This document shows, piece after piece, positions 4,485-12,328 of a DNA stretch of 12,858 bases (position 1 is the stretch's first letter; every line of letters starts with the position of its first letter). The stretch covers positions 1-12,858 of the forward strand of contig JBBRUG010000164.1 in the NCBI GenBank assembly GCA_038247995.1, read 5' to 3'. The notes below the pieces were generated by a model, which saw nothing but the letters and a program-made list of their open reading frames with translations, searched no databases and was not told the origin of the DNA. The DNA comes from JBBRUG01 sp038247995 (GTDB lineage: Bacteria; Chloroflexota; Chloroflexia; Chloroflexales; Chloroflexaceae). Position numbers and translations under genes: made by a program.

Positions 4485-7098
4485 GCTATATGTGGAGCGT
4501 ATCCGCAGGGTCAATTGCACCATCCCGCCTGCTTCGGGAGTCGACTTGAACGACCTACGGCATCAGAGCGCAGCTCTTCAGTACGCTGCAAACACTACAT
4601 TCGGCGCCGTCGGCCCACGGATCCTGGTTATCGACCCGCAAAAAAATCGAGCGCACGACCTGGCGGCGCAGATTGCCCTCTTCGGCTATACGACGGTCAG
4701 TTGCACCACGCTCAACGAGGTCCGGCTTGCCGCCGCGCAGCAACCACCGGCAGCGCTGGTGTGTGATTTGAGCTTTCGCGAAACTGACCGAATTGTTGCC
4801 GCATCCGTTCACGAGGTGGCTCAGTTGAGCCCGCTCAACATCCCCACCATCTTCATCACAGCCGATGACACATTTGCCAACCGGCTTGAGGCCGTGCGTG
4901 CCGGCGGGTTGGCCTATTTTTCTGCACCGGTCGATGTCGGCGCACTCGTGGCTCGCCTCGACGAAGCGACGGATCGCCTCCATCCCGATCCATATCGGGT
5001 CTTGATCGTCGAAGACTCTTACTGGAACTCCCAACTCTACGCGACCATTTTGAACGACGCCGGCATGACCACGGCCATTGCGAATTTGCCTGCCCAGGCG
5101 CTGGATCTCATCGCGGAACAGATCCCCGACTTGATCCTGATGGATATGTACATGCCCGAGTGTGACGGGATCGAATTGGCGGCGGTGATCCGCCAGCAAC
5201 CAGAATTACACCGGGTGCCGATTGTGTTTCTCTCAGCGGAGACTGATCGCAATGCCCAATTAGCGGCGCTCGCTCGTGGCGGCGACGATTTTCTCACCAA
5301 GCCTATTCTGCCCGATCATCTTGTTGCGTCGGTGCGCAGCCGCATTCAGCGCGCCAGGGTGATGCGCAGCCAGATGGTGCGCGATAGCCTGACCGGCCTG
5401 CTTAACCATAGCGTCACCAAAGAGCATCTGGAGCGTGAAGTTGCGCGGGCGCGGCGTAACGGCACGACGTTGTCGATCGCGATGCTCGATATCGATCACT
5501 TCAAACAAGTGAATGACACCTACGGCCATGCCGCCGGTGATCAGGTGCTCAAGAGCATGGCGCGCTTGCTTGTGCAGCGCTTGCGCGCCTCGGATGTGGT
5601 TGGACGCTACGGAGGCGAAGAATTTGCCATTATCATGCCGGAAACGGATGGAGCGGCAGCCGTATCCGTGGTAGACGAGATCCGGGCGCGCTTTGCCCAA
5701 CTGCACCATCGCGCCGGCGCAATTGAGTTTCACGCTACATTTTCGGGAGGCGTGGCGACGCTCACCAACGATAGTGATGCCGCAACGATCCGCGAAAACG
5801 CCGATATCGCGCTTTACCAGGCGAAACGGCACGGGCGCAATCAGATCGCGCAGGCCGGCACGCCCACCCCGCCTACGGAATGGCACATCAGCGCGCTCCG
5901 GCCGATTTCGGCGCTGCCGTCAGGGCATGAGCATAACTCCAGCGCCGCCGATGCACCACAGGTCTTGTTGGTTTATGCCGACAACACTGCCCGGCCGATT
6001 GTGCATAGTTGGTTGCTGAACGCCGGTTATCGCGCCCATATGGTTGCCGACGGCGTGGCGGCACTCACCTATCTGGCGCGGAAAACGCCGGATCTGGTCT
6101 TGCTTGATGTGCAACTCCCGGGCGTGAGTGGGCTGGATGTGCTGGCGCGCATCCGCATGCTGGGTAGTGATAGCGCCGTCGTGATGCTGACCAACGCCGA
6201 TACCGAATCGATTGTGCTGACTGCCCTGCGCCGCGGCGCCGATGATTATTTGCGCAAACCGCTCGACCCGGTCGAACTCCAGGCCGTGCTCGAACGCGCC
6301 CTTGCCCGCCTACGGCTCAGCCGAAATAACACGATGCTCCGGCGCCAATTACTTGCACACCACCTCCAGGTCGAACGCGAGCAGGAACGCGCAGTACGGG
6401 TACAGATGGAACGGTTACCGCAACCGGTTGCCCAGCTGCCCGGCTACAGCCTGGCCGGTCGCTGCGTGCCGGTTCCCGATGCCGGCGGCGATTTCTACGA
6501 TTGGCACGCGCCGGTTCCCGGCTGCCTGCAACTGACGATTGGCGATGTGGTCGGGCGGGGCATGCCGGCTGCACTGCTGATGGCGACCGTTTACGCGGCC
6601 CTGCGCGCCGCCACCGATGCCCGCTCATCACGCCTGACATTGCAACGAGTTGTGCATGCGCTCGCCGCCGACCTTGATCGGGAGCATACCTTTGTGCGGC
6701 TGCTCCATGCCACGCTCGAACTCGACACCGGCCGGCTGCGTTATGTCGATGCCGGCCATGGCTTGGGGTTTGTGCGCCGCGCAACGGGGGAAGTTGTGCC
6801 GCTCGATGTAGGGGGCATGCCGCTGGGTCTGAGCGGTGATCTGTACGCCGAAGGCGAGATCTGGCTTGCGCCCGGCGACGCGCTGATTGCCGTGAGCGAC
6901 GGGCTGCGCGCAACCTGGACGCAAACGGCAGATCCGGCGACGATGATCGCAGCGCTTGGCGCTGGAGCGGATGCTGCAACCATGATCGTCGAACGAGCGC
7001 TGCCCGCTGCGGAAGCGTACCTCGCCATCGATGATGATCAGATTATTGTGGCGCTTATGCGATCGCCCCACGCTGAAGAAGCGTGTTTCGCTACGTGA
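4483..7098 (+). CDS. REC-REC-GGDEF-REC-PP2C dual-output signalling protein
   Basis: Predicted cytosolic protein of 871 aa. REC1 (46-165) keeps Asp51 and Asp95 but has Ala148 in place of the switch Lys, so it is degenerate. REC2 (171-290) is intact: Glu177/Asp178, phospho-acceptor Asp221, Ser251 and Lys273. GGDEF (about 298-455) has DIDHFKQVND, GGEEF at 377-381 and an RxxD inhibitory site at 368-371, so it should make c-di-GMP. REC3 (493-605) has Asp542, Thr570 and Lys592. After a helical linker (606-645), a PP2C/SpoIIE-type phosphatase (about 650-860) shows GGDFYDW (Asp670), IGDVVGRGMPAALLMA, DAGHG, SDG (Asp806) and DDDQ. Coordinates use ATG 4483; TTG 4546 (residue 22, strong GGGAG) may be the true start. 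It probably integrates phosphorelay input into c-di-GMP synthesis and dephosphorylation of Ser/Thr phosphoproteins. Partners are unknown. Confidence 0.92.
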   Translation: MLYVERIRRVNCTIPPASGVDLNDLRHQSAALQYAANTTFGAVGPRILVIDPQKNRAHDLAAQIALFGYTTVSCTTLNEVRLAAAQQPPAALVCDLSFRETDRIVAASVHEVAQLSPLNIPTIFITADDTFANRLEAVRAGGLAYFSAPVDVGALVARLDEATDRLHPDPYRVLIVEDSYWNSQLYATILNDAGMTTAIANLPAQALDLIAEQIPDLILMDMYMPECDGIELAAVIRQQPELHRVPIVFLSAETDRNAQLAALARGGDDFLTKPILPDHLVASVRSRIQRARVMRSQMVRDSLTGLLNHSVTKEHLEREVARARRNGTTLSIAMLDIDHFKQVNDTYGHAAGDQVLKSMARLLVQRLRASDVVGRYGGEEFAIIMPETDGAAAVSVVDEIRARFAQLHHRAGAIEFHATFSGGVATLTNDSDAATIRENADIALYQAKRHGRNQIAQAGTPTPPTEWHISALRPISALPSGHEHNSSAADAPQVLLVYADNTARPIVHSWLLNAGYRAHMVADGVAALTYLARKTPDLVLLDVQLPGVSGLDVLARIRMLGSDSAVVMLTNADTESIVLTALRRGADDYLRKPLDPVELQAVLERALARLRLSRNNTMLRRQLLAHHLQVEREQERAVRVQMERLPQPVAQLPGYSLAGRCVPVPDAGGDFYDWHAPVPGCLQLTIGDVVGRGMPAALLMATVYAALRAATDARSSRLTLQRVVHALAADLDREHTFVRLLHATLELDTGRLRYVDAGHGLGFVRRATGEVVPLDVGGMPLGLSGDLYAEGEIWLAPGDALIAVSDGLRATWTQTADPATMIAALGAGADAATMIVERALPAAEAYLAIDDDQIIVALMRSPHAEEACFAT
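4523..4540 (+). promoter_or_regulatory. Small hairpin covering the GGGAG ribosome binding site
   Basis: TCCCG (4523-4527) can pair with CGGGA (4535-4539), with a 7-nt loop. The right arm overlaps the GGGAG (4536-4540) preceding the TTG at 4546. If TTG is the start, this could reduce translation. The stem is only 5 bp. Confidence 0.3.
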
Positions 7099-7127
7099 GG
7101 CGGAGCGCATGAGCGAGGGCGTGATAT

Positions 7128-7159
7128 CCGCTTTCCCGCTTTCCCGTTTTACCGCTTTT
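7128..7159. repeat. Four 8-bp units (CCGCTTTC) between convergent genes
   Basis: CCGCTTTC, CCGCTTTC, CCGTTTTA and CCGCTTTT stand at 7128, 7136, 7144 and 7152. They end on the first base of the minus-strand stop codon (7159-7161). The unit is a close variant of the octamer at 2459-2560. The 60-bp convergent spacer (7099-7158) shows no terminator hairpin. Confidence 0.8.
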
Positions 7160-7803
7160 CAGTCATCGTCGGCAAGCGTATGCGGGAGCAGCACATAACC
7201 CAGGCCGCGCCGGGTTTTCAGCAGATCGGCCGTTGGATCGGCCTGGCGTAGCACCCCGCGCAGGTTACTAATCGCCCGATCCAGCGCGTCGGCATCCATC
7301 CCCGGATCATACTCGCGCCCCCAGATCGCCTCAGCGCATGCCTCGCGGCTACACAGTTCACCCAGATGGCGGTACAGGAACAGCAGCAAGCGTTGCTGGC
7401 TCGGCGTCAGATCGAGCGCCTGCGTGCCGAGCAAGAACGTCTGCGCCCGCTCGTCGAGCCGCAAGCGACTATGCGGCACAATCGTCGGATCCAGATCAAT
7501 AAAGCGCAAGAGCGCGCCTGCACTGCCCAACCCAATCGTGTCACGGTCGCTGAGTATATGCGGCGTCAGCAGCGGTTGGCCATTGATAAAAGTGCCGTTT
7601 GAGCTTCCCGCATCGTGGATCTGGTAACGCGGCCCATCACGCACGATCCGGGCGTGGATGCGCGAGATCGTCGCCCGCCGAATCACGATATCGCACATGC
7701 TCGAACGCCCCAACGTATGCTCGGCGCCGCTCAGCAAAAACTCGCCGGGGTTCACATCGGCCTGTAATGCGATCAACTGACCAAAACCGGGTTCGTTGGA
7801 CAT
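7159..7803 (-). CDS. FHA domain - winged-helix (OmpR/PhoB-type) transcription regulator
   Basis: The 214-aa protein joins an N-terminal FHA domain to a C-terminal winged helix. The FHA domain (about 8-100) shows HTLGR (29-33), SRIHARI (47-53) and DAGSSNGTFING (64-75), the residues that bind phosphothreonine. The winged helix (about 112-206) shows LDLTPSQQRLLLFLYRH, EACAEAIWG, DALDRAISNLRGVLR and TRRGLGYVL, as in response-regulator output domains. There is no receiver domain. It should bind DNA and a Thr-phosphorylated partner or itself. The frame is open to 7884, but sequence resembling the family starts at MSNEPGFGQLIAL (ATG at 7803). An ATG at 7827 with GGAG 12 nt upstream is an alternative. 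It is divergent from the Ser/Thr kinase gene, the obvious candidate for its phosphorylation. Confidence 0.9.
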   Translation of the reverse strand: MSNEPGFGQLIALQADVNPGEFLLSGAEHTLGRSSMCDIVIRRATISRIHARIVRDGPRYQIHDAGSSNGTFINGQPLLTPHILSDRDTIGLGSAGALLRFIDLDPTIVPHSRLRLDERAQTFLLGTQALDLTPSQQRLLLFLYRHLGELCSREACAEAIWGREYDPGMDADALDRAISNLRGVLRQADPTADLLKTRRGLGYVLLPHTLADDD

Positions 7804-7852
7804 GGGTGTGCATCCGTCGTATATCATGCTTGCACGCCGCTCCACTACGTAA

Positions 7853-7920
7853 GGCCGAAGCAGCGCTCCTTCAGGGTTGTGCATAGAACGCGAAGATCTT
7901 CGGGTGGCGCTGCTTTGGCC
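7853..7920. repeat. 68-bp inverted-repeat element enclosing a 12-bp palindrome
   Basis: GGCCGAAGCAGCGC (7853-7866) pairs with GCGCTGCTTTGGCC (7907-7920) at 13 of 14 positions; the exception is a G-U pair in plus-strand RNA. The 40-bp loop contains the perfect palindrome CGAAGATCTTCG (7891-7902). It could be a regulator binding region, a structured leader of the minus-strand gene, or a small mobile-element remnant. Confidence 0.55.
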
Positions 7921-8063
7921 CTACGCACATTCACCCACCATCACCGATCGCTTCTGGCGGATCGCGACCTGCCCCGCTCGGATTGCTCCCGCACAATCCG
8001 TCGCCATGCTGCGAACTGTCGAACCACCTTACGGCTATTCTACCCGATTACTACGCACCCCTA

Positions 8064-8072
8064 TGCTACAAT
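8064..8072 (+). promoter_or_regulatory. Extended -10 promoter for the kinase gene
   Basis: TGCTACAAT fits the extended -10 form TGnTANAAT. It predicts a start near 8079 and a leader of about 50 nt to the ATG at 8130. No strong -35 is visible, as is common with extended -10 promoters. The same nine bases occur before the P5C dehydrogenase gene. Confidence 0.5.
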
Positions 8073-8098
8073 ATGCCGTACCGACTGACGCTCGACAC

Positions 8099-8114
8099 CT
8101 AACCGCGTGGTTAG
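8099..8114 (+). promoter_or_regulatory. Inverted repeat in the kinase leader
   Basis: CTAACC-GCGT-GGTTAG is a perfect 6-bp arm pair, 8 nt before the AGGA (8122-8125) that precedes the ATG at 8130. It could be a leader hairpin or an operator downstream of the promoter. Confidence 0.4.
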
Positions 8115-8129
8115 CATTCATAGGATTTT

Positions 8130-11100
8130 ATGCTTGAGCCTGGCTCACTTGTGTTGCAGCGCTACCAGATCGTGCGCCTAGTCGGTCGCGGCGGGATGGG
8201 GGCGGTTTATGAGGCCGTTGATACGCGCCTGCGCAATACGGTGGCGCTCAAGCAAATGCTGGGCAACAGCGATGAGAATGCAAGCGCCTTCGAGCGTGAA
8301 GCGCAACTCCTCGCTGGGTTACGCTACCCGGCGCTGCCCAAGGTGATCGACTATTTTCGCCACGCGGATGGGCGCTTTCTGGTGATGGAGTTCTTCAGCG
8401 GCGCCGATCTCGCTGCGCTCCAGGCTCGGCGCGGCGGCCCGTTCCCCCCGGCCGACGTGCTCGATTGGGCCGATCAATTGCTTGGCGCGCTCGATTATAT
8501 TCACACCCGCCAGCCGCCGGTGCTCCACCGCGATATCAAACCGCAGAATCTCAAGCTCACTCCCGACGGCCAGGTAGTTCTGCTCGATTTTGGGCTCGCT
8601 AAAGGCCCTGCCACTGATGGCGAGGCGCCCAGTTTTTTTGGCTATACCCTCCAATATGCGCCGTTGGAACAGATCGACGGCAGCGGGACTGAACAACGCT
8701 CAGATCTCTACGCCCTCGCCGCCACGTTGTACCATCTGCTCAGCGACCGACCGCCACCCAATGCGCCGGTGCGCGCCGATGCGCTGCTCGGCGGGCGGAC
8801 TGATCCGCTCCGCCCGCTCCACGCGGCGAACCCCGAAGTCTCGTTCGAGGTGAGTGCGGTGCTCGGCCAGGCGCTCGCCCTGCTGCGCGAAGAGCGTCCG
8901 GCCACGGCCATCGTGTTGCGCGAACAGTTGCGCGCGGCCGGCCTCACCGATGCCCGCACGGCGATCGGGCGCGCGGTGCCGGCCCGCCCCCTAGCTCCAA
9001 TTGAGAGCGCTGCGGCGCCAGTTGACCAGCCGATCAGCGTTGCCTGGGAACAGGTGCGCCAGGCCGCCCAGATCCAGTTCGAGCCAGTGCTGCGCGAACT
9101 GGAAGGCACGCCGCGCCGCCCCGGCCCTTACCTGCCCAGCGCTTATCTGCCACGCAGCGAAGCCGATGCCGAACTGGAAGCCTTTCACGCCGGTCGCAGC
9201 GGCGCGCTGGTACTGGCCGGCGATGTGGGCGTTGGGAAAACCTGCCTGCTCGCCCGCTGGGCCGCCGACCGCGCCGCCGCCGGCGACGCCGTACTCTTTT
9301 ATCGCTGCGGCGGCTCGCTTGGCCCGGAGATCGACCGCGAGATCGCCCGCGACTTGGGGCGCGAGACGCCCGATCTGCTGTTGCACGACCTGAGCCAGAT
9401 TGCCCAACTCGCCGCCGGCGCCGATCGCCAACTGATTATTATCTTTGATGCGCTGAATGAGTATCGCAGCGGCGCTGCCGCCGGCCCAGAAGCGCTGCTC
9501 AAACAGATCGACGCCCTGGCCGGGCGCGTTGCCGGCCCGCACCTGCGCCTCGTGCTCAGTTGCAACAGCGCCACCTGGGGCCAACTTGATCGCGCCGGCG
9601 CGACGCGGCTGTTCTGGAGCGCCTATCATCATACTGCCGAGGGCGACCCAACCCTCGACCTGACGCCCTTCAGTATGGCCGAACTGCCGGCGGCTTATGC
9701 GCGCTACCAGGAAGCATTCCAGCTTCAAACAGCGCTGGCCCAGTTGCCGAATGCCCTGCACGAACGGCTGCGCCGCCCGCTGCTGCTGCGGATGGTCGCC
9801 GAGAGCTACCGCGCCGGCCCGGTTCAGATCGCTGCCGGCGGGCTCAGCCTGGGCATCTTCCGGCGCTTCTACGACGAACGGGTGCGCCAGCGCCGCGAGC
9901 AACTCTTCGTCGATGAGCTTGCCGCCGAGTGTCTGCGCCGGGGGCAGGCCGCCGTGCCGGTGCGCGAACTGGCGCGCAACGAGCACCTGCGCGCCGATCT
10001 GCTCAGCGAAGAGCCCGACTCGGCCTATGTACGCCTGCTCGACGGCGGGGTGCTGCGCGAACTGGCCGGCGATATCTTTGCGGGCGAGATGGTCGGCTTT
10101 GCCTATGCCGAAGTTGGCGCCTACGTGTTGGCGCGCTACTTGCTGCGCGACGCCGGGGCCAATGCGTCGGTGGAAGCGCTCGTGCGCGACTTGATCGAGC
10201 GCTCGCGCAGCTTCCCGCTGGCCTGGGATGTAGCGCGCACAGTATTGCTGATCTCGCGCCGCCCCGCGGCATTTAGCCTGCTCGCCTGCTCGCCCGATGT
10301 CGAACTGCGCGAACTGGTGGTGCAATGCCTGGCTGAATTGCACACCGACGACGCCGAAGGCGCAGCGGAGCTGATCAAGCAATTGCTCCAACAAGCCTCG
10401 GAAGAGGCGCGCCGCACCGGCCTGAAAGCAGCCTACTACATCGGCCCGCCCGCCCGCCCGATCTTCCTCTGGGCCGCCAGCCGCGGTAATGCCGCGTTGC
10501 GCCGCGCCACCCGCGACGCGCTCTACCTCACCTGGCGCCACGACCCCGACTTCACCTATGGCCTGCTGCGCGATCTGGTGGGCCGGGTAGGCCCAGGCGC
10601 GCTGCGCGACTTGCGCAATATCCTCGAATTCTTCTTTGAGCTTTCGGTGACGATCTATATCAACCATTGCGAGCGCACCGATGTGCGCGACACGACGGTT
10701 GAGTTGTACTATGAACTGGCCAAACAACGGCTCCACCTGGATGTGATCAACACCGGGTTGCTGGGCAAAACGATCGAAGACCTGATCTTTCAGGCGGTGG
10801 CGAGCGCCTTCTCGCAGCCGATCCTCGACACGATGATGCTGGCCGAGATCGTACCGGTCGAGCAGTTCTTTGAACTACCGCACACCGAACGCGAACTGCT
10901 CAACCGCGTAGCGCCGCTCTTCGACCCGGCCACGCCGCTCGAACCACAGCGCGCCGATCTGGAGGCGTTGCTACGCCACCCAAACACTTTCTTCAATCTC
11001 GTTGGTGCGGCCCAACTCGCCATCCACGCCGTCCACGATGTAAACGCCACCGAGCCGGTGCTCGATAGTCTGTTTGGCGCATTGCCGGGCCACGCCCGGC

Positions 11101-11795
11101 TCTGGGTGCTGCTCAGCCTGAATGTCGTGCTGCCCACTACCCCGCCGGCGTGGGCGACGCTTGCTGAACGTTTCACCGAGCGCATGTTTGTCGAACACCC
11201 GGAGATCGTTTTCGGTGCCGAGCCGAGCCTGCTCCAGGCGTTCGATATTCTGCTGCTGCCGCTCGGCTTGGCCTATGGCAAAGTCGGCCAGACGATGCCG
11301 GTAATAGAGTTATTACTCCAGGATGCACTGTTGCGCGGCGACGACCAGCAATTGGAACGGGTAACGGCCGGGCTTGCCGCAGTTGGATTTTATCATCCGC
11401 AGCCAACGCTGCAACTGCTCGGACAGATTGTGGAAGCAGCCGGCGATGCGCTGCCGCAGGCCCTACCGCACACGCTGGCGACCATCCGCACGTTGCACCT
11501 GGATGCCGTTGATGTCTTTATGGCCCGGGTCGGCCTGAGCGATGAGCTTCAGCGCCAGGTGGCCGCCGCCGCCGACACCGAATTGGTGCGGCGCTATATC
11601 TACTGGCTGGGGTTGTACAACCAAGTGGTTCACTCGTGCGTCTACTACCCGAAGATGCGCCGCCAGATGGCAATGGGCGCGATGGATATGCTCGCCCGCG
11701 CACGCAATCCGCAAGACTTCATCGGCGCTTATACTGCCACGGTGTTCCGGATGCTGCGCGAGGCGGGCTTCCGGCTGAGTGAATGGACAACCTGA
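8130..11795 (+). CDS. Ser/Thr protein kinase fused to STAND-type ATPase and helical repeats
   Basis: This 1221-aa protein has no TM segment. The N-terminal kinase (about 10-270) has GRGGMGAVYEA, VALK (Lys41), HRDIKPQN (133-140, catalytic Asp135), DFG (153-155) and an APLE segment (177-180), so it looks active. After a linker, an ATPase of STAND/NACHT type (about 340-580) has Walker A GDVGVGKT (364-371), a Walker B-like LIIIFDALNEY (435-445), a sensor-like LRLVLSCNSATW (472-483) and RRPLLLRMVAESY. From about 590 to the end the protein is helix-rich with HEAT-like pairs, for example PDVELRELVVQCLAELH; no WD40 or TPR units are seen. STAND proteins usually sense a ligand through the C-terminal repeats and switch by nucleotide-driven assembly; here the output would be phosphorylation. 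AGGA sits 4 nt before the ATG. The stop overlaps the DinB-like gene. Trigger and substrates are unknown. Confidence 0.88.
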   Translation: MLEPGSLVLQRYQIVRLVGRGGMGAVYEAVDTRLRNTVALKQMLGNSDENASAFEREAQLLAGLRYPALPKVIDYFRHADGRFLVMEFFSGADLAALQARRGGPFPPADVLDWADQLLGALDYIHTRQPPVLHRDIKPQNLKLTPDGQVVLLDFGLAKGPATDGEAPSFFGYTLQYAPLEQIDGSGTEQRSDLYALAATLYHLLSDRPPPNAPVRADALLGGRTDPLRPLHAANPEVSFEVSAVLGQALALLREERPATAIVLREQLRAAGLTDARTAIGRAVPARPLAPIESAAAPVDQPISVAWEQVRQAAQIQFEPVLRELEGTPRRPGPYLPSAYLPRSEADAELEAFHAGRSGALVLAGDVGVGKTCLLARWAADRAAAGDAVLFYRCGGSLGPEIDREIARDLGRETPDLLLHDLSQIAQLAAGADRQLIIIFDALNEYRSGAAAGPEALLKQIDALAGRVAGPHLRLVLSCNSATWGQLDRAGATRLFWSAYHHTAEGDPTLDLTPFSMAELPAAYARYQEAFQLQTALAQLPNALHERLRRPLLLRMVAESYRAGPVQIAAGGLSLGIFRRFYDERVRQRREQLFVDELAAECLRRGQAAVPVRELARNEHLRADLLSEEPDSAYVRLLDGGVLRELAGDIFAGEMVGFAYAEVGAYVLARYLLRDAGANASVEALVRDLIERSRSFPLAWDVARTVLLISRRPAAFSLLACSPDVELRELVVQCLAELHTDDAEGAAELIKQLLQQASEEARRTGLKAAYYIGPPARPIFLWAASRGNAALRRATRDALYLTWRHDPDFTYGLLRDLVGRVGPGALRDLRNILEFFFELSVTIYINHCERTDVRDTTVELYYELAKQRLHLDVINTGLLGKTIEDLIFQAVASAFSQPILDTMMLAEIVPVEQFFELPHTERELLNRVAPLFDPATPLEPQRADLEALLRHPNTFFNLVGAAQLAIHAVHDVNATEPVLDSLFGALPGHARLWVLLSLNVVLPTTPPAWATLAERFTERMFVEHPEIVFGAEPSLLQAFDILLLPLGLAYGKVGQTMPVIELLLQDALLRGDDQQLERVTAGLAAVGFYHPQPTLQLLGQIVEAAGDALPQALPHTLATIRTLHLDAVDVFMARVGLSDELQRQVAAAADTELVRRYIYWLGLYNQVVHSCVYYPKMRRQMAMGAMDMLARARNPQDFIGAYTATVFRMLREAGFRLSEWTT

Positions 11796-12307
11796 TGGAT
11801 GTCAGCTTTGCAATCACGCAACTACGGGCCGGCGGGGCGGCGATCAGCGCGCTCCTTACCGGATGGACGAACGAAGCGGTACGCTGGCGAGCCGATCCGG
11901 CAAGCTGGTCGTTGCTGGAAGTAGCATGCCACCTGCTCGACGAGGAACGCGAGGATTTTCGTCAACGCATCGAACTGACCTTTCACACGCCCGAAACCGA
12001 GTGGCCACCGATCGACCCGGAGGGTTGGGTGACAGCGCGGAACTACAACAGCCGCGATTTTGCCGCTGTTGTGGCCGATTTCCAGGCCGAACGCCAGGCC
12101 TCGCTCGACTGGTTGGCTGCGTTACAGGCCCCCGACCTGGAGCGCGCCCGCCGGCATCCGCAGGGCTTTGTGCTGCGCGCCGGCGATCTGCTGGCCGCCT
12201 GGGTCGCCCACGACAGCCTGCATTTGCGCCAGATCATCGAACTGCGGTATGCGCTCACCGCCCGCCGCGCGGCGCCCTTCAGCGTGGAGTATGCAGGCGA
12301 GTGGTAA
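11783..12307 (+). CDS. DinB-like four-helix metal-binding protein
   Basis: The 174-aa protein has the DinB/YfiT layout. Four helices carry a three-histidine metal site: His50 in SWSLLEVACHLLDEER, then His143 and His147 in WVAHDSLHLRQIIEL. The length is normal for the family, whose members are often thiol-dependent metalloenzymes or of unknown function. It overlaps the end of the kinase gene. ATG at 11783 gives a 13-bp overlap. ATG at 11795 forms a TGATG stop-start with GGA 8 nt upstream and may be the real start (170 aa). Either way the overlap indicates translational coupling and co-expression with the kinase/ATPase. A cluster of hairpins follows the stop. Confidence 0.85.
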   Translation: MDNLMDVSFAITQLRAGGAAISALLTGWTNEAVRWRADPASWSLLEVACHLLDEEREDFRQRIELTFHTPETEWPPIDPEGWVTARNYNSRDFAAVVADFQAERQASLDWLAALQAPDLERARRHPQGFVLRAGDLLAAWVAHDSLHLRQIIELRYALTARRAAPFSVEYAGEW

Positions 12308-12328
12308 TCTACTGGCGGGTTGGGTGCG

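Larger units (their letters stand above)
7804..8129. other. 326-bp divergent regulatory spacer, no gene
   Basis: This spacer separates the FHA regulator from the kinase. It contains a 14-bp inverted repeat (7853-7866/7907-7920), a 12-bp palindrome (7891-7902), an extended -10 (8064-8072) and a 6-bp inverted repeat (8099-8114). The open frame at 7877-8137 has no recognisable protein features and overlaps the kinase start, so I do not call it. Confidence 0.6.

Noticed and set aside
4483..7098. Degenerate, c-di-GMP-binding-only GGDEF
   Set aside because: GGEEF, the DIDHFKQVND metal region and the RxxD site are all present, so catalysis is expected.
7877..8137. Small 86-codon plus-strand gene in the divergent spacer
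   Set aside because: It overlaps the kinase start, has no ribosome binding site, and lies over promoter-like and inverted-repeat DNA.
8991..10736. A 581-codon open frame on the minus strand opposite the kinase/ATPase gene
   Set aside because: It is a shadow of GC-rich codon use on the plus strand. It shows no recognisable domain, while the plus frame has kinase and Walker motifs throughout.
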